Shown here: positions 15,165 through 21,128 of the stretch, one piece after another
How positions within the stretch are numbered: position 1 is the stretch's first letter
Layout: every line of letters begins with the position of its first letter
From: Streptomyces toxytricini
GTDB taxonomy: Bacteria > Actinomycetota > Actinomycetes > Streptomycetales > Streptomycetaceae
DNA: 59,070 bases
Direction: 5' to 3'
NCBI RefSeq assembly: GCF_014649915.1
Contig: NZ_BMTY01000026.1
Location: 50,302 to 109,371 of the forward strand
The notes under the pieces: model-generated
The model's input: only the letters and a program-made list of their open reading frames with translations
The model's database searches: none
What the model was told of the DNA's origin: nothing
Position numbers and translations under genes: made by a program

Positions 15165-15406
15165 AGCAGGCACGGGGGCGCACCATCTCCGTACCACCCG
15201 CTCCTTCTCGCGTCAGAGCAGGTGCGGCGGCGGTACTACCAGGACCGGCCTTCGCTGCTCGGGCAGGCCTTCGAGCTCGCTGCCAAGGAAGCAGGCAGTC
15301 ACCATCCGGCTCGGGAAGCACGGGCGGGGCCGACAGCGCGTGGGCACGCCCCGAGGGGGCGACGCATCCCGGTGCCGGCCCCAGTGATTGTCGACGTGCC
15401 GAATAC

Positions 15407-15844
15407 TCAGAGTGTTGCCGCGCCCCCGAGGCTTCCGGTACTGATGGCGTCACGCAGGACGTGGGCGATCTCCTCGGGCTTGAGGTCGATGCCGCCGAGC
15501 CCTTCCACGGTCAGCGGGATCTGCTCCAGCGCGTATTCGCCGCGGCCCTCGGCGCTGAACTCGGGGCCGGTGCGGTCCTCGAAGGACCAGGTCGCGATGC
15601 GGGCGAGGTAGAAGAGCTGGCGCTCGTCGCCGGACTCCATGGTGTGGAGGAGGCGGACGATGTCGGCCTTCCCGGCGATCTCCTCGTGGATCTCCCTGTG
15701 GAGGGCGGCCTCCCGGGATTCGTCGCCGGGCTCGACGCCGCCGCCGGGGAGTACCCAGTACTCAGGCATGTCGGGCTTGGTGCGGCGGATGACCAGCATC
15801 GTGCCGTCAGTGGTGACGAGGACGGCGCGGACTCGTTCGATCAT
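15407..15844 (-). CDS. NUDIX hydrolase
   Basis: A 145-residue protein from the ATG at 15844 (GGGAAG upstream). The Nudix box is present: GGVEPGDESREAALHREIHE followed by EIAGKAD (about residues 36-62), with REIHEE metal ligands. MIERVRAVLVTTDGTMLVIRR is the typical first strand. It would hydrolyse a nucleoside-diphosphate-linked substrate that cannot be predicted. A second Nudix gene lies 80 bp upstream on the same strand, so the two form a tandem pair. Confidence 0.85.
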   Translation of the reverse strand: MIERVRAVLVTTDGTMLVIRRTKPDMPEYWVLPGGGVEPGDESREAALHREIHEEIAGKADIVRLLHTMESGDERQLFYLARIATWSFEDRTGPEFSAEGRGEYALEQIPLTVEGLGGIDLKPEEIAHVLRDAISTGSLGGAATL

Positions 15845-15924
15845 TTCGCTCTGCTTCCCTGCGAAGACGTCGATGAGGACGTTGGTGTCGGGTCCCGGCC
15901 GAGGATGACGGACAGGCTTCGGCG

Positions 15925-16338
15925 TCAACGGTTCAGGGTCTCGTCGAGGTGTTCTTGCACCGGCGCGAACAGACCGTACGGGACGTACTGCGGGATCTCG
16001 GCATGGGCTGCCCAGGCGACTTCGGCCAGCTCGTCTGCATCCGCGACGTGCGCGATTCCGCCGAGCAACTCGCAGGCCGTGTAGGACATCAGCCGACCAG
16101 TGTCCGGGTGGAACCGCTCACCCAACAGCTGGACTGGCTTCACCACCAGACCCGTCTCCTCCCGGGCCTCCCGCACGGCTGCATCTTCCCGGCTTTCGCC
16201 AGGCTCGACCTTGCCGGCGGGGAACTGCCAGGAGAGCCGGCCCTCGCTTACGCGACGCCGCACCAAGAGGACGCGTCCCTCGTGCACCACGACGGCCGCG
16301 GCGACGCCCGGGCGCTCCTCGGCGTTCTGCTGGGTCAC
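15925..16338 (-). CDS. NUDIX hydrolase (MutT-like)
   Basis: A GTG with GGAGGAG upstream gives 137 residues. The Nudix box GKVEPGESREDAAVREAREE is intact (residues 42-61), preceded by VVVHEGRVLLVRRR and SWQFPAG, as in MutT-type pyrophosphohydrolases. It is the upstream member of a tandem Nudix pair. The ending VQEHLDETLNR is short and charged. Substrate unknown; oxidised nucleotides or cofactors are the usual possibilities. Confidence 0.87.
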   Translation of the reverse strand: MTQQNAEERPGVAAAVVVHEGRVLLVRRRVSEGRLSWQFPAGKVEPGESREDAAVREAREETGLVVKPVQLLGERFHPDTGRLMSYTACELLGGIAHVADADELAEVAWAAHAEIPQYVPYGLFAPVQEHLDETLNR

Positions 16339-16695
16339 TTCCACTCCTCCAGGACGGCCAGGTTGGGTGGGACGAACGTATGGCAAGGATGGGGACCGGG
16401 TGGCCGTCCAGCCAGCCGGTGCGCCGCCACGTCGGTGGCGCCCCCGCCCTCTCACGGTGCGTCTGCCCTCCCGTCCGCACTCCGGCCGCCGGGCGGGGCG
16501 CGCGGGCTCGTCGTGGCGGCGGACGGAGAGCCAGACACGTTCCCGGAGCGCTGCGATGCAGGGGCCGCGGGCAACCTGGACCACATGCCCGGCACCCCTC
16601 GTCAACCAGGCCTGACCAGACCCCACTCCCCAGCCCTGAGAATCGCCTGCAATGGCCGACGGGCCACGCCGAGCGGCGAGCGAGTCCTCAGTCCA
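16339..16695. other. Intergenic region, nothing recognised
   Basis: This 357-bp stretch lies between the Nudix gene start and the 3' end of the HxlR gene. Frames in it are rich in Arg/Pro/Gly and lack ribosome sites. No hairpin or repeat stands out. Confidence 0.5.
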
Positions 16696-17076
16696 TCAGG
16701 CATCGAAGCGGTGGCGGGAGGCGTCGATGTGACCGAGGTAGCGGTGTGTCCAGTCGCACAATCCGTCGATCGTCACCCGCAGGGCCTGACCCGGCTCGGT
16801 GAGTGTGTACTCGACCCGCGGCGGCACCACGGGATGCACCGTCCGCTCGACCAGACCGTTGCGCTCCAGCATGCGCAGGTTCTGGGTGAGCATCTTGTGG
16901 CTGATGCCCTCGACTTCGTTTCGCAGCTCGCTGAAGCGCCGCGTGCCCTCCCCCAGAGCCTCGATGATCAGCAGCGCCCACTTGTTGGCGACGTCCGAGA
17001 AGATCTCCCGCGCCAGAGAGTCCGCCCGCCTGAGGTCCGCGTCCTCGGGTGAGCCGCTGAGCTGCTTGGTTCCCAT
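16696..17076 (-). CDS. HxlR-family transcriptional regulator
   Basis: A 126-residue winged-helix protein of the HxlR (DUF24) family. KWALLIIEALGEGTRRFSELR, then EGISHKMLTQNLRMLERNGLVER and VHPVVPPRVEYTLTEPG are its hallmark segments. It is divergent from the RidA-like gene 109 bp away, which it probably controls. A second HxlR gene in the same divergent style is found at 57854. Members respond to electrophiles or redox state; there is no Cys here, so a thiol sensor is unlikely. Confidence 0.88.
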   Translation of the reverse strand: MGTKQLSGSPEDADLRRADSLAREIFSDVANKWALLIIEALGEGTRRFSELRNEVEGISHKMLTQNLRMLERNGLVERTVHPVVPPRVEYTLTEPGQALRVTIDGLCDWTHRYLGHIDASRHRFDA

Positions 17077-17185
17077 CAGGTTCCCCCGTCACCAAAAAGT
17101 GCGTTCTTCCGCGTCAGAGCTCACTCTCCTACGGTCACCGAGTAACCACAAGAGAGCTGCTCTGAGAGCAATGGAGGCCGGCAGC

Positions 17186-17593
17186 ATGCCCATCACCATG
17201 GTGAACCCCGAGGGATTGCCGGAAGTCGACGCCTACCGGCAGGTGTCGGTCGCGACCGGGTCGAAGCTGGTCTTCATCGCCGGACAGGTCGCCTGGGACG
17301 CCGACGGTGCCACGGTCGGCGAAGGCGACCTCGCCGCTCAGGTGGAGCAGTGCTACCTCAACGTCGGCACCGCTCTGGCCGGGGTCGGCGGCTCCTTCGG
17401 CGACGTGGCGAAACTGACCGTCTACGTTGTCGACTGGACCCCCGACAAGATGCCCCAGCTCATGGAGGGGCTCGGTCGGGCGGCCGCGAGGCTGGGCGTC
17501 ACCGCGGCGCCGCCGGCCTCCCTGCTGGGCGTTGCGGCACTGGACGTACCCGACCACCTGGTCGAGATCGAGGCAACCGCCGTGCTCGGCTGA
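17186..17593 (+). CDS. RidA-family protein (YjgF/YER057c/UK114)
   Basis: An ATG with GGAGG eight bases upstream gives 135 residues. Family features: GSKLVFIAGQVAWDADG, the trimer-interface region VEQCYLNVGTALAGVGG, VAKLTVYVVDW and the ending PDHLVEIEATAVLG. The usual Arg of canonical RidA enamine deaminases (in the PDRVEVEATA-like region) is not evident, so the activity may differ. Divergent from HxlR. A similar arrangement, RidA-like beside a divergent regulator, occurs at 41403-42914. Confidence 0.82.
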   Translation: MPITMVNPEGLPEVDAYRQVSVATGSKLVFIAGQVAWDADGATVGEGDLAAQVEQCYLNVGTALAGVGGSFGDVAKLTVYVVDWTPDKMPQLMEGLGRAAARLGVTAAPPASLLGVAALDVPDHLVEIEATAVLG

Positions 17594-17798
17594 GCAGGCA
17601 GTCGTCATCCCTGTCGGCGGGCCGTCCCCACATGCCGGCACCGCAGCCGTCGGCGGCGAGGCGGTCCAGCCGCTCCCCCAGCAGATGCCGCTCCGCGCCG
17701 CTTTAGCATGTGATTTGTCTCATGTACCGAGATTTGCCTTCCCGTTACCAGATGTTTACGATCATGGTTTGACAGTTCATCGGGGGAGGGTGACTGCT

Positions 17799-18197
17799 TT
17801 GCACACCATGGAGTCCCGTCGTGCGTCCGTCGCCGTCCGTGTGCCTGACCAGCACGCGGAACTGGACGCGCACAGCGCGGGAAACTGCGACTGCACACTA
17901 CTGCGCGGCGCCGTCAATGATCCACGGGGGATCGAGACGCTGACCGGGCGCGAGCGACAGGTGCTCACGCTGCTCGGACACGGCATGCCCAACCGGCTCA
18001 TCGCCCGGCGGCTGGGCATCGTGGAGCGGACCGCGAAGGCCCATGTGGCCAGCATCGTGGAGAAGCTCGGCGTCAGTTCCCGGCTCGAAGCCGCACTGAT
18101 GGCCCATCTGCACCATCCGCTCATCTGCACCGGGGACATTGTCCCAAGGGACACCTCACCAAGGGCCAATACCCGTACCACAACGCATGGTTGTTGA
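17799..18197 (+). CDS. LuxR-type HTH regulator of the lanthipeptide cluster
   Basis: About 132 residues. The start is uncertain: TTG at 17799 has GGGGAGG nine bases upstream, while GTG 17790 and ATG 17808 are also in frame. The C-terminal half is a LuxR/NarL helix-turn-helix (TGRERQVLTLLGHGMPNRLI, RRLGIVERTAKAHVASIVEK, LGVSSRLEAAL). There is no receiver domain, so it is a stand-alone activator. It lies 56 bp before the precursor peptide gene and reads into it, so it probably drives the cluster. A short A+T-rich stretch (17700-17780) upstream may hold its promoter. Confidence 0.78.
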   Translation: MHTMESRRASVAVRVPDQHAELDAHSAGNCDCTLLRGAVNDPRGIETLTGRERQVLTLLGHGMPNRLIARRLGIVERTAKAHVASIVEKLGVSSRLEAALMAHLHHPLICTGDIVPRDTSPRANTRTTTHGC

Positions 18198-18253
18198 CTG
18201 GGAGACGTCCGCCGGAACAAGGGGCGGGCGTTTCCAATGATCGGGAGTGCGCG

Positions 18254-18439
18254 ATGCAGAAGATCGAGAACGTCAACATCATGGAGCTCGTCGGTGGCTT
18301 CGAGGCCTACGCCGACGCCGCCGAGCTGAACTTCGAGGCGTCGGCCGACGCCCCGGCGATCACGCCGACCCTCACCACCATCGCCTACACCAAGGTGAGC
18401 GTCGCCGCCGGCACCGCTTCCTGGAAGTACAGCTGCTGA
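18254..18439 (+). CDS. Class V lanthipeptide-type precursor peptide (61 aa)
   Basis: A 61-residue peptide after ATCGGGAG. The acidic leader holds MELVGGFEAYADAAELNFEA and ends near ADAPA (about residue 35). The putative core of 26 residues starts ITPTLTTIAYTKVSV and ends GTASWKYSC. The core has many Thr/Ser, only one Cys and no other ring partner. S-W-K-Y-S-C gives the Ser-x4-Cys spacing of aminovinyl-cysteine rings in thioviridamide and cacaoidin; TASW is shared with the cacaoidin end as I recall it. The decarboxylase, reductase, kinase and lyase genes downstream fit this reading. The cleavage site is a guess. Confidence 0.82.
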   Translation: MQKIENVNIMELVGGFEAYADAAELNFEASADAPAITPTLTTIAYTKVSVAAGTASWKYSC

Positions 18440-18480
18440 TCCGGCAGTAGAGGCGGCCGGTAACGGCTGAACCGAGCGGT

Positions 18481-18540
18481 CCTGGGCGCGGGCAAGGCGC
18501 CCAGGGCCGCCACAGCCCATGCCCGGGGTCCGCCCCGGGC
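18481..18540 (+). promoter_or_regulatory. Two hairpins between precursor and modification genes
   Basis: CCTGGGCGC (18481-18489) pairs with GCGCCCAGG (18497-18505); GCCCGGGG (18521-18528) pairs with CCCCGGGC (18533-18540). Both fall in the 174-bp gap after the precursor gene. In RiPP operons a partial terminator here commonly keeps precursor mRNA in excess over enzyme mRNA. No U-tract follows, so incomplete termination or mRNA stabilisation are both possible. Confidence 0.55.
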
Positions 18541-18613
18541 CGGGCACCGCCCATTCTTTCCCACCTTCGTCCTTTCCTGCCCTTCCTCTTCCGTGACTCC
18601 CGGAGGTCCGGCG

Positions 18614-19579
18614 ATGAGCCGCAGTGTCTCAGTCCTCCTGCCCATCGTCCCGACCCGTGCGGAGCAGGCGGCGCCGTTCGCCGCGTTCGTGCAGTGGCGT
18701 GGAGCGCGGGCACTCTGGCAGGGACAGGTGCTCCTCAACGAACAGCACCAGCTCCTCGCCCAGTTGAGCGGAATGGGCCTGCGCGTCCCGTTCGGGATCG
18801 GTGTCTCGCTGATGCCGCTGCGCCATCCCGTCCAAGCCGCCATCGAGGCCCGCACCCTCGCCGCGGCGTCCGGTCACCCGGTCACCGCCGGATTCGGGCC
18901 GGGTGCACGCGCCTTCCAGGCCATGGCGCTCGGCGAGCCCTACAAGAGCCCGCTGACGGCCTGCCGCGAATACCTGAACATCGTCCGCGGACTGCTCGAC
19001 GGCGACGAGGTCGACCAGCGCGGCACGTACTTCTCCTACTCCGGCTCCATTCCGCGCTCGCCCGCACCCCCCGTCGAGGTGGGCCTCGGGGTGCTGCGCC
19101 CTGGCATGGCCCGGATCGCCGGGGAGACCGCCGACGTGGCGATCACCTGGCTCACCCCTCCGTCGTACGTGCGCGACGTCATCGTCCCCGCGCTGCGCGA
19201 AGGAGCCGAAGCCGCGGGGCGGCCCATGCCGCGTGTCGTGTCGATCGTCCCCATGGCCGCCGCGGCCGACGGCAGGAACACCCTGGCCGTCCTCGGCACC
19301 GGCAGCTCCGACCACTTCGCCGCGCCGCACTACCGGGACATGCTGACCCGCGCCGGCGTCGAGGTGGACGCTGAGGACCCGTCGGCGACCGCCAAGAGCC
19401 TGCTCGCCGCGGGGGGAGCCCTCACCGGCGACCCCGCCGAACTGGTTGCGGGTATCGCCGCGTACCACGCGGCGGGTGCCGACGAGGTGGTCCTCAACAA
19501 CGCCGGAGTCGGGATGTTGGAGGGACCGCGGGCCGTCCTGCGCGACCTGGAGGCGCTGTTCAACGGGAACGGCTGGTAG
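18614..19579 (+). CDS. LLM-class (F420-dependent-type) oxidoreductase, LanJ-like
   Basis: A 321-residue TIM-barrel protein of the luciferase-like monooxygenase/F420 family, start after CGGAGGTCCGGCG. Family marks are LPIVPTRAEQ, TAGFGPGARAFQAMALGEPY, ACREYLNIVRGLLDG, the RIAGETADVAITWLTPPSYV segment and a C-terminal GADEVVLNNAG. In class V lanthipeptide loci a protein of this type (LxmJ) is thought to reduce dehydroalanine/dehydrobutyrine to D-amino acids with F420H2. Its place directly after the precursor supports that. Cofactor choice between F420 and FMN is not decided by the sequence. Confidence 0.82.
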   Translation: MSRSVSVLLPIVPTRAEQAAPFAAFVQWRGARALWQGQVLLNEQHQLLAQLSGMGLRVPFGIGVSLMPLRHPVQAAIEARTLAAASGHPVTAGFGPGARAFQAMALGEPYKSPLTACREYLNIVRGLLDGDEVDQRGTYFSYSGSIPRSPAPPVEVGLGVLRPGMARIAGETADVAITWLTPPSYVRDVIVPALREGAEAAGRPMPRVVSIVPMAAAADGRNTLAVLGTGSSDHFAAPHYRDMLTRAGVEVDAEDPSATAKSLLAAGGALTGDPAELVAGIAAYHAAGADEVVLNNAGVGMLEGPRAVLRDLEALFNGNGW

Positions 19580-19584
19580 CCGCC

Positions 19585-20223
19585 GTGACCGACCCCACCG
19601 AGCGCGCCGGGGACACCGGTTCCGCCGCACGCACCGAGTCCGCCGGGCTCGGTTTCACCCGGCTCCTCTTCGTCGCCACCGGCTCCGTCTCCGCCGCCGA
19701 ACTGCCCTCCTCGATCGCCTGGCTGCGCTCCACCCACCCCACCCTGGAGGTCCAGACCGTCCTCACCCGCAGCGCCCAGCGGTTCGTCACGCGCGAGGCC
19801 CTCAACCTGCTCACCGGCCGCCGCACCCTGGTGGACGCCTGGCCGGACGAGCCCGTGCTGCGCGCCCCGCACGTCGACCTGACCGCCTGGGCCGAGGCCG
19901 TGCTCGTCTACCCCTCGACGTTCTCGTACACCGCCCGCCTCGCGCTCGGCCTCGCCGACAGCCCCTCGCTGCTCACCGCGCAGTGCACGGCGGCACCCGT
20001 CGCCGTCGCCCCCGCGCTGCCGCCCGGCGGCGCCCAGAGCCATGCCTACCGCCGCCATGCCGAGGCCCTCGCGGAGCGCCCCAACTGCGTCGTCGTGCCG
20101 CCCGTGCCCGCGCTCAGCCTGACCACCGGGCGCACCGACAGCTGGGCCCCGGCCCCGCTCCCCGATGTGGTGGACGGCCTCGCCGCGCTGCACCGCAGCA
20201 TCACGGCGGAGCCGGCGCCATGA
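19585..20223 (+). CDS. LanD-like flavoprotein cysteine decarboxylase
   Basis: A 212-residue HFCD-type flavoprotein. RLLFVATGSVSAAELPS is the flavin-binding start, HVDLTAWAEAVLVYPSTFSY contains the catalytic His (about residue 93) and a YPSTF segment in place of the usual P-A-S-A-N-T, and APALPPGGAQSHAYRRHAEAL follows. HFCD enzymes oxidatively decarboxylate a C-terminal Cys to an enethiol, the first step to aminovinyl-cysteine. The precursor ends in exactly one Cys. The stop overlaps the next start (ATGA). Confidence 0.82.
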   Translation: MTDPTERAGDTGSAARTESAGLGFTRLLFVATGSVSAAELPSSIAWLRSTHPTLEVQTVLTRSAQRFVTREALNLLTGRRTLVDAWPDEPVLRAPHVDLTAWAEAVLVYPSTFSYTARLALGLADSPSLLTAQCTAAPVAVAPALPPGGAQSHAYRRHAEALAERPNCVVVPPVPALSLTTGRTDSWAPAPLPDVVDGLAALHRSITAEPAP

Positions 20224-21128
20224 GCGGCGTCGTGGTCGACGCCTTCGCGACAGGCCTGCTCTCCACCACCGTCACCGCCCTGCCCGACGGCGGCCACTGC
20301 TGGCTGCGCCGGCCCGGTGCGTGGGCTCCTGAGGCCTTCGCACCGCTCAGCGCCGGCCTGCGCGAGCTCGTCGAGCAGACCTCCGCCGGCCCGGGTGCCC
20401 GCCTGCTGACCGGGGATCCCGCGCCGGACGGCGCCCGAGCGTACGCCGCCCCCGGTCCGTACTCCGTGGCCCACTGGCTCATCACCGGGGGTGGACCGCA
20501 TGCAGTCCCCGGCGGCCACAGCGCGCTCACCGGAACCCTCAGGGAGGTCGGGGCGCTGCTCGCCGCACTCCACGGCCGGCCCGTCCCCGAGGAGGTCCGG
20601 CGGCCCGCGCGCGCGGTCGTCCGGCTCCACGCCTGGCTGTCGGGCCGTACGACCGCCGGCGGAGCCACCGCCGCGGACCTGCTGGGCGAGGCGGCCGTGG
20701 CCCCCCTGCTCGCCTGGGCGACGCAAGCCCTCGGCCCCGCGGACGGCCACGTCCTGTCACACGGCGCGCCGGGCCTCGGCTCGCTCCTCCCCGCCGCGGG
20801 AGCCGCACCGGCGGTGCTCCTGACGGGCGAAGACCTGTGCGCCGCCCCGCCCCATCACGACCTGGGCTGGCTCGCCGGGGAACTCCTGGAGTTCCGCTGG
20901 CTGCTGGGCGCCGCCGCCGACCCGCAGGTCTGGCAGCAGCTGCTGGACGCCCTCTTCGACGGCTACGGCGGCGACGCCGCAGCCGCGCGTGAGGACCACC
21001 TGCACGGCACCGCCCTGCGCGTCGCGCTGCACGCGCACGACACGGCTGCGTACATCCCGGCCTCGACCGGCCGGGCCCGCCTGTACGGCCTGCTCGCCAC
21101 CGCCCTCACCAAGGAGGCGGCCGCATGA
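20220..21128 (+). CDS. Degenerate APH-fold protein of the lanthipeptide synthetase
   Basis: A 302-residue protein, start overlapping the decarboxylase stop. Parts of an aminoglycoside-phosphotransferase fold can be traced: HGAPGLGSL at 181-189 stands where kinases have HGD-x-x-x-x-N, GED at 203-205 stands for the Mg-binding D-x-D, and HHDLGWLAGELLEF at 212-225 matches the conserved helix. The catalytic Asp and Asn are missing, so I expect a pseudokinase or scaffold. Class V loci have a third synthetase component besides kinase and lyase (LxmX in lexapeptide); this may be it. The match is by position and fold, not by recalled sequence. Confidence 0.62.
   Translation: MSGVVVDAFATGLLSTTVTALPDGGHCWLRRPGAWAPEAFAPLSAGLRELVEQTSAGPGARLLTGDPAPDGARAYAAPGPYSVAHWLITGGGPHAVPGGHSALTGTLREVGALLAALHGRPVPEEVRRPARAVVRLHAWLSGRTTAGGATAADLLGEAAVAPLLAWATQALGPADGHVLSHGAPGLGSLLPAAGAAPAVLLTGEDLCAAPPHHDLGWLAGELLEFRWLLGAAADPQVWQQLLDALFDGYGGDAAAAREDHLHGTALRVALHAHDTAAYIPASTGRARLYGLLATALTKEAAA

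Noticed and set aside
15845..15928. Longer start for the Nudix gene, adding a TNVLIDVF segment that looks like a PIN motif
   Set aside because: The extension has no ribosome site and the Nudix fold starts at the ATG at 15844; the likeness to PIN is too short.
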